From assembly GCA_021292105.1 (NCBI GenBank), contig CM037871.1:51856200-51920199 (forward strand): a stretch of DNA of 64,000 bases, given 5' to 3'. This DNA is from Anadara kagoshimensis (taxonomy: Eukaryota; Mollusca; Bivalvia; Arcoida; Arcidae). Every line of letters begins with the position of its first letter. The stretch's first letter is position 1. The position numbers were made by a program, and so were the translations under genes. The notes beneath the pieces were generated by a model that was given only the letters and a program-made list of their open reading frames with translations, was not told the DNA's origin and ran no database searches. This document shows, piece after piece, positions 12,409-22,551 of the stretch.

Positions 12409-13455
12409 AGTTACGTATATAACTTTGTTACACATACTTATCGATAATTCACTCCGTTGATGCACTAATTACTATCAAATAAACTGAAATTACCAATATT
12501 ATTAGAAATAAAATAAGGCCCATTACGTTCCCAGAAAATGAAGTGACGTATTCTGTCATTAAGTCAATATTATAATAGTTTTCAATCATTGGTGAACAGT
12601 AACTTATATCTCAAGATTCTGTTGTTTAAAATGTGCTAGATGGTATACAAGTCTTGTTTATTATTAAGAAACGCATATATATAAATTTATTTATTTAAAA
12701 TAGTGTACATCGAGATTCTACTGCAGACAACTTGATGGAATTCCCACTAAAAAAATCCTCATCGAAAGATGTTTGTTTGAGAATACATCTTGGTATTTAT
12801 AGATGTTCTTGGTTCATCATTTTTTTCAAAATCATTTTTTAAAAATCTATTTTCACACAAATAAAATTTAGTAAAAGTACTGTACTACATGGTAAAGAAG
12901 TCGTCCTCTATTTGTAAATTGTTATCAAAATAATCAAAAACATCACACGATAACTGTGTTTGCTTAATGGATTCACTATCGCGCAACCCATTGCATTTTA
13001 ATGAAACTATATAATATTGCATGTTCTTTTGATGTGAAATTGGCGTTTTGACATCAACATGTTGTTATTCCGGAAAATTGTAACATAACGTTACCTAAAC
13101 CATGGAGAAACAAAACAGTTCTGTAGCAACAGCATACTGTATAAAATGATACATTGATGCTTTATAATATGTGGATTAATTAATCTAACATTTCGGTCCT
13201 CATCTACTGCTGTGGTTAATAATGTTCACAAAATTGTTGTTTTAATATGTTGTTCTGAGGACAGTTGAAATTAACATTTGTTGAACAGAGATCGGAATAT
13301 GTACCTGCACAATTTTCCTCAGGAGAACAGTACATCTATTTTGGGGCAACATTTCTTCTTGTACAGCCTTAACCACACAGTTCATTGTCGTTCAGGATAT
13401 ATGTGGAGATTCAGACATAACAATGGATGAAAGTGGTCAATTTTATATTTTGATA
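12409..13455. other. Intergenic, nothing recognised
   Basis: AT-rich sequence without repeats, RNA genes or reading frames that I can support. Confidence 0.4.
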
Positions 13456-13457
13456 AA

Positions 13458-13950
13458 CGGTCATTTTATTCAAAGTAACGACATATTTAATTCTACCCTA
13501 AATCAGGCGTAGACCTTTACATATCTCGCCTTGTCGCGAGGTTGGCATGTGCTTACTTTGTTAAATTTCTAATTTCTAGATGCACATGATTTATATGTAC
13601 TAGTATAAAAAAAAAAACATACTAATCCATGTCCGATTCACAATCCAGAAGTCAAAAACAAACATACTAATCCATGTCCGATTCACAATCCAGGAGCATA
13701 GTAAAAACTTTGGAACTGAAAAATCAGGTTATACACGTGAACTTCCACCAGGGAAGTGAGGCCTGGTGCTCCGGAAGGGTAAGCACCTCCTGTATATGTT
13801 CCTTTCATTTAAAGGTGCAGCTAGGCTGTATATACTTACACCTTAATTTTTCAGTTTTCAAAAGGTTTAACGTCATTTTATTCAAAGTAACGACATATTT
13901 AATTCTATCCTAAATCAGGCGTAGACCTTTACATATCTCGCCGCTTTCTA
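13458..13950 (+). repeat. Repeat family X, copy 2, between ~75-bp direct repeats
   Basis: The X element starts near 13616 and its first ~50 bp are duplicated in tandem ('catactaatccatgtccgat' at about 13618 and 13664). It carries the X reading frame from the ATG at 13674. The block is bracketed by direct repeats of 'cattttattcaaagtaacga' to 'tacatatctcgcc' (13462-13531 and 13872-13942). This indicates a local duplication or a target-site-like repeat. Confidence 0.75.
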
Positions 13951-13978
13951 TAGACTCCTGGACTCCTTCCGAAATTCC

Positions 13979-14081
13979 CAGTGGCGTACCGCCCTATACG
14001 CAAAAACGCAAGTGCGTACACATAAATTTGTCACAAAAAATATTTTAAAATAAAAAAAAGTATAAGAGAAAAAGAGAGAGC

Positions 14082-14112
<31 letters not shown>

Positions 14113-14942
14113 GGGTGCGTATTCCAAATTTTCTTGAAAGGACAAACAACTCTATCAATATGTCTTCAAGATCCTGAACATTTTTGTAACCATGCCCCCT
14201 ACAACAGCCACTGCCGAGAGAAGTTTCAGTGCGCTGAAACATCTCAAGACTTATTTAAGGAGCAAAATCATCGGAAAGAAGATCGCCTTTCATCCCTTGC
14301 ATTAATGCACATACATGTACTTCATGAGATGGACGTCGACGTAGAAACAGTTATTGACAATTTAACTCCAAGAAGAAGAGGAAAATTACCAATAAATACT
14401 AATATACACATTTGGAAACCGTCGGCCACGATTATTAAAATAATAATGTTTAAGTTGTACAATTCAAATTAAGAATGGAAGTAACACAGATCAAACAGAA
14501 AGAAACAGGCACACAATAAATAAAACGCTAATACAAAATTAAAAAAATACTAACTTAGATTTCAAAAAAATATGCATCATCATTTGTAATCGGAGCTCAA
14601 ATCTGAAAATCTTTCAAATTATCAAACCAAAAACTTGTATCCCTTTAAATCTATGATACAAACGCAGAGAACATGTGTGGTTAAACCTGGTACCCAACCT
14701 TCCACTCCCAAGGATCAGCAGGATCCGCATATTTAAAAATTGTTATTAAACTCCAATTTGTATAAAAAAAAATTAACACGAGAAGGTGTTGTATATCTGT
14801 CTCAAAATGCAGGAAAAGCCGTTTTGAAGCATATAGATTTCAAAATTTTCCGGGGGTGCATGCCCCCGGACCCCCTAGCGTGGTCGCGCCTTCGGCGCTC
14901 CAAGTATGCGTACATATATAATCAGGTCACGGTACGCCGCTG
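13979..14942 (+). mobile_element. hAT-like non-autonomous element with transposase remnant
   Basis: A 964-bp element with 13-bp inverted ends differing at one base: CAGTGGCGTACCG on the left and CAGCGGCGTACCG read inward from the right. ATTCC lies directly outside both ends (13974-13978 and 14943-14947), consistent with a 5-bp target duplication. It contains a (GT)n(G)n tract (14081-14115), the C-terminal part of a hAT-type transposase, and a GC-rich hairpin 'gggggtgcatgcccccgga' near the right end. Confidence 0.8.
14190..14400 (+). pseudogene. hAT transposase C-terminal dimerisation-domain remnant
   Basis: One frame reads MPPTTATAERSFSALKHLKT then YLRSKIIGKK. After a shift near 14275 a second frame reads DRLSSLALMHIHVLHEMDVD then VETVIDNL. 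Together these match the conserved C-terminal dimerisation region of hAT transposases (the T-A-x-x-E-R-x-F-S block and RLSSLALMHIH). The catalytic part is absent, and the frameshift makes this a pseudogene. The segment sits centrally in the TIR-bounded element. Confidence 0.8.
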
Positions 14943-15124
14943 ATTCCAGATATCCAACTTCCGGAACTGCATGAGAAAACTAGTTCAAGAATCTCTCTAC
15001 AGACAGTAAGCATGAAAATGGTGGGAAATCTTTGTCTGACAGTTGGAAAATATTTTCAAGCATTGGATTAATAAGTACCAGTTATTGCCAGCTTAGTACA
15101 ATCCCCTTACCCGAAATGTCCAGA

Positions 15125-15480
15125 AACAATCGAGGTTGGCATGTGCTTACTTTGTTAAATTTCTGATTTTTAGATGCACATGATTTATATGTACTAGTAT
15201 AATAAAAAAAACATACTAATCCATGTCCGATTCACAATCCAGAAGTCAAAAACAAACATACTAATCTATGTCCGATTCACAATCCAGGAGCATAGTAAAA
15301 ACTTTAGAACTGAAAAATCAGGTTATACACGTGAACTTCCACCAGGGAAGTGAGGCCTGGTGCTCCGGAAGGGTAAGCACTTCCTGTATATGTTCCTTTC
15401 ATTCAAAGGTGCAGCTAGGCTGTATATACTTACACCTTAATTTTTCAGTTTTCAAAAGTTTTAACTTCATTTTGGGATTG
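15125..15480 (+). repeat. Repeat family X, copy 3; segmental duplicate of copy 2
   Basis: The region from 'gaggttggcatgtgcttact' through the doubled X start to 'cagttttcaaaa' repeats 13535-13862 with very few differences, including the duplicated 'catactaatc' start. The same reading frame is open from 15268. The hAT-like element lies between the two copies. Confidence 0.85.
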
Positions 15481-15534
15481 TGTGTTTGTGTTTGTCCTGT
15501 TGTTGGTGGTTGGTGTTTAGCATCGTTGCTTGCT

Positions 15535-15605
15535 TTTTATTATTATTATTGATATTATTATGACAGACCTGAACTGCCGAGCACAGGGGGGGGGGGGGGG
15601 GGTAC
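15535..15605. repeat. (ATT)n and 17-base poly(G) tract
   Basis: A short ATT run is followed by a poly(G) run at 15586-15602. Confidence 0.8.
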
Positions 15606-15814
15606 CATTAGTGACCGCGACTTTACACTATATCTCTTGTTCCCTTTTCTTTTTTTTAACTAGCTGAAAATGAGGATTGTTAGATCCTTGTAGCACCTTT
15701 GGTGTTTGACCTATGAGTCGCACATTTTTCATTATTTATTTTATTATACCTAGTGATTTCCTGAGCCAATCTCAGATATTGTAGAGGGTGATCTTAATTA
15801 TTAAAAAAACAAGC

Positions 15815-16098
15815 ATACAGGTCAATGTCCAAATAACAATTCCAAAAGGTAAATACAAACTTTAAAATCTAGCAAAATAATTTAAACGCGTAAATTTCCT
15901 CCAGGGAAATGAGACTGGGTGCTCTGGAATGGTAAGTACCTCCTGTCTAGTTAGCTACATGCGAAATGTGGGGGGGGGACAAAATTGAGAATGAAAGGAA
16001 TGTTAAACTATTGGACGTCAAATATATCCAGATAATCCTGGGTACATAGGCATCACATTTATCAACAAAAATATTGTGATGACGGTTGTAATATATAT
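15815..16098 (+). repeat. Repeat family X, copy 4 (near full length)
   Basis: This is the most complete X copy. It runs from 'aagcatacaggtcaatgtcc' through 'ctccagggaaatgagactgg' and 'aagtacctcctgtctagtta' to 'gaatgaaaggaa', 'ggacgtcaaatatatccaga', 'taatcctgggtacataggca' and 'atattgtgatgacggtt'. The ATG seen in other copies is lost. Confidence 0.8.
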
Positions 16099-16104
16099 AA
16101 AAAG

Positions 16105-16287
16105 TACAGTCCAACCTGCCTTAAAGACCACCTCTATAAACGGGCCACCTGCTTATAAGGGCCAGTAGAATTGTATCCCAATTGTTCTTTATTCATATTA
16201 TTTGAACCTGTATATAAAGGCCACCTGCCCATGAAGGCAAATTTTTCTGGTTCCCTTGGGTGGTCTTTATAGACAGGTTTGACTGTA
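16105..16287. mobile_element. MITE family M2, copy a
   Basis: A 183-bp element. Its left end is TACAGTCCAACCTGCCTTAA then AGACCACC. Its right end read inward is TACAGTCAAACCTGTCTATA then AAGACCACC. TA plus CAGT ends indicate a Tc1/mariner/pogo-related MITE. It abuts X copy 4. Confidence 0.85.
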
Positions 16288-16760
16288 TTCAATTCTCTAA
16301 TATTTATTGTTCGTGTGGCGTGGGGTGTTCTTGGTATTCCTGGTCATTGTCAAGTGTATGGACATGTTATTTAGCTGTAATGCTGCAACTTCCTATGTTA
16401 CACAAATTTCAATGTCAAATCTCCTTGTTATATGTTTAATTTAGTTAGTTATAGTGCATTAATCTTATATATGTTCATATTATGCAACTTTCAATATAAA
16501 TCCAATTTTTTGCCAGTAAGGGGACTTTAGTTACTCTAAAGCGCGCACTTAGGGCCGGGAGTACAAAGCCTCTCGTCGTCTTTAGGTTCGAATTACACTC
16601 AAAGCAGATACCAGTGCCGCGGAGAAAAAAAAGACAGTTCATTTGCCGAATGTCTATAGTTATTCCGGTCACTCCGGTTTCCTCTACGATTCCTGGACTA
16701 ACCACCTCAACATTATTATCCTTCACCACTCTTATTGTATGCTAAATCTTTACCTTTGAT
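16288..16760. other. Intergenic; fragment of a common invertebrate repeat at 16660-16720
   Basis: 'tattccggtcactccggttt' + 'cctctacgattcctgga' resembles the phrase at 38366-38405 ('caggtacactccggtttcct'), so it is probably the remnant of a dispersed repeat. Otherwise no feature. Confidence 0.4.
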
Positions 16761-16764
16761 ACCA

Positions 16765-16895
16765 GACGGATTACGTCACCATCCCAGAATTAGCCAAGTG
16801 GTCCGAGACGGATTACGTCACCATCCCAGAATCAACCAGTTGATGCCAGACGGATTAAGTCACCATCCCAGAATTAACTGGCTTATCGGCATAAG
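16765..16895. repeat. Three-unit 42-bp tandem repeat
   Basis: 'gacggattacgtcaccatcc' + 'cagaat' starts at 16765, 16807 and 16849. The period is divisible by three, so the plus-strand frame stays open across all units (DGLRHHPRI repeated), but no gene context supports translation. Confidence 0.8.
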
Positions 16896-17065
16896 TGAAA
16901 GAATCTTGACTGGAGTTAAACAACGCCATTATTCCATTGATACATAAGTACAGTATACCAATCAGTGTATTTTTGTTATTGACCGTGTGATATTTGCCTA
17001 TCCTTGATTTTGAAGTGTCAAGTTTGTTTTTTCGTCAGGGAAACTTGACAATCACCTCAAACGTT

Positions 17066-17300
17066 ATACATACAAAAAACCTTCTGTATCGATCGCATCT
17101 ATATATAAAGACCACCTATCTTTTAAGACCAGCATTTTTAAGATATTTTTGCTTTATATTTCAACCACAGCATAAAGAACCTCTATATAAAAACCACCTG
17201 TACATTAAAACCTTCTATTCCAACTTCTATATAAACATTGTCTGCCTGTAATGTCCATATTTGTAAGGTCCCATTGACGATCTGTATGTATACGTTTTAC
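17066..17300. mobile_element. MITE family M2, degenerate copy
   Basis: Contains 'tataaagaccacctatcttt' + 'taagacc', 'tataaaaaccacctgtacat' and a right end 'acgttttactgta' matching the M2 theme of paired 'ATAAAGACCACCTG' motifs. The left end is uncertain. Confidence 0.55.
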
Positions 17301-17314
17301 TGTATTAAATCTCA

Positions 17315-17665
17315 TTATAGCTCAGTTAATAGAGTGCTCGCTCCGTAAGTGGGAGCTCGAGGTTGTAGGTTCGATCCCCAGCTTGGTCTGACCCCAAACT
17401 TAAAAGTGTGTAGTGACTGTTCTTTCGCCAATCATTCAGCACTATGAAATGAAAGTCACTGTTTTTCGGATAGGAACCTAAAATACACGAGGTCCCGCGT
17501 CATGACAGGCGTGGTACGATAAAGAACCCTGCTGTATAATGCCATTGTCGTAACGCACAGTCAAAATTTCTGCATCTTCGTCTATAGCTGGCGACGTCTC
17601 GATATAGATGCAATATTCTTGACTACTTAACTCAACTCTCATTAATGATAAACGTTTCTTTCATT
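17315..17665 (+). mobile_element. tRNA-derived SINE
   Basis: The head carries pol III promoter boxes: A box TAGCTCAGTTAATAGAGTGC and B box GGTTCGATCCC about 42 bases on. The body contains 'cgaggtcccgcgtcatgac', 'gtggtacgataaagaaccct' and 'gacgtctcgatatagatgca'. This central domain I recognise from widespread bivalve SINEs. The stems of the tRNA-like head are imperfect, so it is not a functional tRNA. The 3' end is approximate. Confidence 0.8.
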
Positions 17666-17909
17666 TTCATCGTTTGATTCAAACATACACTAACTTGAAT
17701 GTCGTTAAATGCACAACTTGGTACATATGTACATGTCGTGTTACAGCAACTCCGGTGGTGTAGCTCGGATAAAAAATTGAGTTTAGTATTATTTAACAGT
17801 TGAGATATGAAGTATTCTATATTGGATAAGATTCTTTAGAAAAAAAATTTGGACTATGTTAATTGTTTTTAAACAAAAATTTACAAAGTGTGATTGTACA
17901 CTTAAACAT

Positions 17910-17912
17910 TAA

Positions 17913-17971
<59 letters not shown>

Positions 17972-17984
17972 ACAAACAAACAAA

Positions 17985-18015
<31 letters not shown>
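17910..18015. repeat. (AAAT)n microsatellite
   Basis: About 105 bases of AAAT with a short AAAC interruption. Confidence 0.95.
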
Positions 18016-19655
18016 CAACTTTTGTTTTGAAATCCTCGCCAGTGGTGTCAGAGCAAATTTTCAGTCGTATTTAAATGTATTCAAATGTCAAACTTTCCAT
18101 TTTTCTAAGGTCGTATGCATTAATAAAGTGAAGAACACACGCATATGAAATACTTCTATTTAATTAATTAATTTTAAATTGCATTTATTTATATTCCATT
18201 TTTTGTTTTATGTGTCATATATATTGTAAACATATCAATTTTAGCTAGTATTAATTTTAGCGATTTTCGCGAGAAGCGCTAATTTATGTACACTGCCAAA
18301 TTAAGAGGATCCATTATGTTTACTCTAAGTGAAGTCCGCGCGAATTAGCCCAAAATATAAATTGCGCTAAAATGTGTACACCCCAAAATTAAGAGATTTA
18401 CAGTATAACCTATATTTTAAAAAAAAATAGTGTAAATTTGGAGGGTTTTTAAAAAAGAATAGTATCCATAACTGTTTATTTTAGATTTTTCTTAGATAAT
18501 TTTAAAGATGGGCGATTGCTTCAGAAAGAAAACAGAAAACTTCTGCTTTAAAATACAACGATACTGAACTGTCAAACAATAACGTATTATCTCAGTTTTG
18601 TTCTGCAAAGCGAATGCTTCCAGCAACAAGACTGGCAATAACTGTGAAATGTCTGCATATGAAAATCCTTAGGGAGTGTCGAAAATTGCAGATTGAATTA
18701 GTAAAGAAAAAATCAATATTAAATTTAATAGAAACTAACAGCCATTTTCTTTTAAAAGATATTTAATTCCATTCAAGTTAATCAAAGTTAGAAACATATA
18801 TTAACTAACGAGTATTCTCCATAATTTTTGAATTTTTTTTCTCCAGAAATCAATATAAAATATAAATGCATATTGCAGTGTTTTATCCAAATTTTAAAAA
18901 TAAATAATCTGTAATTTTGTAAGCTGTCATAATCCGCAGAGATAAAGATTTTTTAAAGAAATAACGCGTTAAAGTGCCTAATACCCATTAAAGAAACTTC
19001 GAATTCGTTAAGTTGTGTGGTCTCTACAGAATTGACAATACAGAACAAATCATAAACGTTCTTGACCTCTACTCAACAAGCTCGCGTTCAACTGTACACC
19101 AGAGTATCGACATTATAATTCTTTAATAATTACCGTGAACAGTATCAACTTTTCTCGTTTTATCTAAGTTACTCAACATCTTCTCAAGAGAAGGAGAACC
19201 CCACTTTTGATATTTTAATTTTATAGCTTTTAAATTGGTACTCTTTTTGAAATGTCTCGACAGCCCTTTTTGTAAATTAGTTCACCTGTAGATAAACCCA
19301 GTACAGTAAAACCTCCAATCATTGAATCATGTTTTCAATCGGTTTTTTTTAATTAATTTATTTATTAATTAATTTATTCATATTTCCATTTTACTGTGAA
19401 ATTATTTATTTTTGTTGTTTTCGTGAATATCATGACCGACGAATCTACATATCAATTTAACACAGTAAAGCTAAAAATCATTTTCCTAGTTTATTTTCTT
19501 TACGGAATTATCGTCAAATTAAAACCGACTTAAAATGATGTGGCGATGCATAGCGAGAATATCAAAATTATATGTGTGTATAACGAGGTTTTACTGTACC
19601 TGTAAATGTGAATTTTAAATGCAAAAAAGTACATCTCGGAATGTGATTCTACATT
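18016..19655. other. Intergenic; MITE-like tract at 18235-18405
   Basis: 'agcgattttcgcgagaagcg' + 'ctaatttatgtacac' near 18259 and 'attgcgctaaaatgtgtaca' + 'cccc' near 18361 look like opposing ends of a small foldback element. The rest is AT-rich with no gene. Confidence 0.4.
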
Positions 19656-19656
19656 G

Positions 19657-19660
19657 AAAA

Positions 19661-19716
<56 letters not shown>

Positions 19717-19737
19717 AAATAAATAAATAAATAAAAA
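19657..19737. repeat. (AAAT)n microsatellite
   Basis: About 80 bases of AAAT/TAAATA. Confidence 0.95.
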
Positions 19738-19945
19738 CGGCAAGTACCCCAATTTATTGCAATCAAAAATATATCAAAATATATGAAGGTTCTCGCTAAT
19801 CACTGCGTATTCTTTCCAGCATATGAATCGTTTCGTGATATTAATAATTTTTCAATTTTGAAAAAAAACTATTGCTCCTATCAGATGTCATGTGCTTCTT
19901 GTGAATCTCTAAAAAATTAATGCATTAAAAGGTAGCACATTAAAC

Positions 19946-20055
19946 TTTTTAGCACCCAGTCTCACTCCCCTAGTAAAACATTCATGTATTTAACTTGATT
20001 CGCCAGTTTTAAAGTTTTTACTCTGTTTTGGAATTGTAATTTGGACATGGATTGG
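19946..20055 (-). repeat. Repeat family X, copy 5 (5' half)
   Basis: Reads on the minus strand from 'atccatgtccaaattacaat' to 'gtgagactgggtgct'. A P hairpin abuts its end. Confidence 0.75.
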
Positions 20056-20120
20056 TATTGTCATATACCATTTTTTTAATTCAATCATAAAATACATTCA
20101 AAAAATGGTATATGACAATA
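20056..20120. repeat. Hairpin family P, copy 1
   Basis: A 65-bp near-palindrome. The 5' arm is TATTGTCATATACCATTTTT and its complement closes the element at 20120, around the loop 'attcaatcataaaatac'. At least 21 base pairs of perfect stem. Confidence 0.9.
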
Positions 20121-20287
20121 TGTTTGTTTTTTATTAGTTTTCCAGGGAAACATAATGATATTTAGAAGTAAAATATTTTATTTACTTGTCACATATCACA
20201 TTTCAATAATAACACAAAAATATACATATGACAACAAAATGAAATAATAATATCAATAATAAGTGTGAAATACACGTACAGGTACAA

Positions 20288-20533
20288 TACAGTCCTGTCA
20301 AAAGTTTAACACTGAGCTAGCGAAAAGTTCGGGTACTAGTGGCCGAAAAGCTGACGAGGGATAGATAACAGCTGCCGAGGGATAGATAACAGCTGCCGAA
20401 AAGCTCTATATATATATACAGCTGCCTATAATCTGTCTATGTATATATTGTATCTGACAAAGGACGTGATAAGATTCCATTATAGCACTAACTCGTCAAC
20501 TAAGTGTTAAACTTTCGGCAGGTTTGTACTGTA
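20288..20533. mobile_element. MITE family M1, copy b
   Basis: The left end is TACAGTCCTGTCAAAAGTTT then AACACTGAG. The right end read inward is TACAGTACAAACCTGCCGAA then AGTTTAACACT. Inside are repeats of 'gagggatagataacagctgc' and a short (TA)n. 246 bp. Confidence 0.85.
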
Positions 20534-20660
20534 TAAGTTTGCTGTCAAAGAGTATTAACGTTAACTCAACTATAAATGGAAATTCACTTCAAAATGATGC
20601 AAATGTGAATATGGCAATTTTTTCCAAAAAGACAAACTATTGTGTTTCATTGTTTTCACG

Positions 20661-20667
20661 ATAATAA

Positions 20668-20702
<35 letters not shown>

Positions 20703-20735
20703 TAATAAATAATAATAATAATAATAATAATAATA
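20661..20735. repeat. (AAT)n microsatellite
   Basis: About 75 bases of AAT with one TATAATAAAT interruption. A shorter ATT run lies at 20807-20831. Confidence 0.9.
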
Positions 20736-20739
20736 CAAG

Positions 20740-22280
20740 AAGAAGAATTTCTGATAAATTAAAGTTTTGGTATTAAATTGTTCAGAAAGTTTGGAAACAT
20801 TAAAATTATTATTATTATTACTATTATTATTTCCAAATTCAAATACATATTTGGATGAATAAAAAGCATGTCCATTGAATCTTTAGCTTATTTTTATTTT
20901 TATGTAGAGATTTTTGTTCCATTTTTGACATAAAACCATAAAACTTTTATCTAAAAAATTACAAAAAAAAACAAAAAAGACCGTTGGGTATTTTAAAATA
21001 TAAAAATCGGTACTTATTAATTTATTAAAATCCTCTCAACATAAAAGACAAATTTAACATTGATGTTGAAATATCTCTTTGAACGTTTTAACCTCACCAA
21101 AATACAGAAAAACATTTTAAGTATACAGTCCGTTTAAAATTAAATTTTAAAAAAATACTAATTTTTAAAAAATCAAACAAAACTCCACAGACATAATTTT
21201 GAAAAGAAACAATTAATTGATATAAACGAAGATATAAACAAATAAAACTTAAATCAAAAAAGATAATTTCTGAATTTTTAAATAAGCATATTTTGTAAAA
21301 TAACAATTCTAAATCTGTTGAATTAAATTAATACAAAATTAGAAAAATAACCATTTTTTAAAATTTAATTTACAGTAGATATGTTCAACTGTCAAATACC
21401 GCTTCCTAAATAATTTTTGGGCACAGTTTTCTTTTTTTTTTTTTTTAATTTTCAGTAACATTCATGTTCCTTTAAAAAATCTCATCAATCAATTTTAAAA
21501 AGCTACCTTTCAAATTGCATGTGTTTAACGTCAGGTGAAAAATAAATTTCCATGTGTAAAATTAAAGAACTCCAGTTTTTTAACGTGTTTGTTTTTTCTT
21601 AGTATTAATAAAAAAGTGACATTAAACTTTATACAGTTTTACACTTTAAACAAATTTTAAACAATTCTTGACAGATTTCCTTCATATTCTACCATTAATT
21701 TGGATTTTTAAAATGAAATTAAACTTATGAATTTCTTAGAATTTATATTTAAACAATTCCTGACAGAATTCTGAAATATTCTATTATTATTTTTAATTCT
21801 TCATTTCTTGTAGACTTTACTTAATTTTAAGGTGTTAATTATGATATGTTTCTATAAATTTTTTCTGCAAATTTAGAAAAAAAAATCAAAGTAATGAATT
21901 TAAAAGTATCACATTGGAATTTAACTTTGCAATGTTGCATTCATTTAAAAATGTTTATTGTTTTCAGAATAATATTCTAGTAATGAATTATACCTATAAA
22001 TGCTATCATTAAAGATATATTTTTAAAACAAAATAGTATATGACAATATCATTTGTAAAACTTTATAAAAGCGATTCATCATTTAAATTAGTAACTAATT
22101 ATTAGCAATAATTCACAATTTCCAAATTAAAATTATACGCAACTAAAACAGTAAAACAAGACACAAATAAAACAAAGAGAAATAAAATCCTTTAAAATCA
22201 AAACGCAATGATTTAATTTTTTGTCCATTCAAAAATATCCTTTTTAAGGTACAAGTACACATTATATCCATTAAGAAAAT
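20740..22280. other. Very AT-rich 3' flank of FoxQ2
   Basis: Homopolymer-rich sequence with the similar phrases 'aaacaattcttgacagattt' near 21658 and 'aaacaattcctgacagaatt' near 21752, about 94 bp apart. No gene is recognised. Confidence 0.4.
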
Positions 22281-22284
22281 ACAT

Positions 22285-22460
22285 ATTTTCACAAATTTCA
22301 ATTTCTGTCAACTCAAAATATCTTGCTTAAAATGTTTATTTCTTATAACAATGATAATTTCATCTTGAAATTTCTGCCTATTCAAAATAGCTTGCTAAAA
22401 AATGCAATTTTTATTAACAATGATAGTTTCATCTTTAACTTTCTGTCTATTGAAAAAAAG
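22285..22460. repeat. Degenerate ~65-bp direct repeat in the FoxQ2 3' flank
   Basis: Three diverged units each contain 'tttctg..tattcaaaatagcttgct' followed by 'aacaatgata.tttcatctt'. If the distal poly(A) signal is used, at least part of this array is in the 3' untranslated region. It is partly interrupted by poly(A) runs. Confidence 0.5.
22410..22415 (-). terminator. Candidate poly(A) signal for FoxQ2
   Basis: AATAAA on the minus strand 137 bases past the stop codon. A second AATAAA lies at 22335-22340. Both are in the AT-rich 3' flank, so the site actually used cannot be decided from sequence alone. Confidence 0.4.
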
Positions 22461-22551
22461 ACAATTACTTAACGTTTATAAAAATTAATGAAAATAAAAA
22501 TCCATTAATTTCAGTTTCTATTTTCAAGATAAAATGCTAGCTTACTTAAGT

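Noticed and set aside
17321..17395. Functional tRNA gene
   Set aside because: A and B boxes are present, but stems mispair and a SINE body follows directly.
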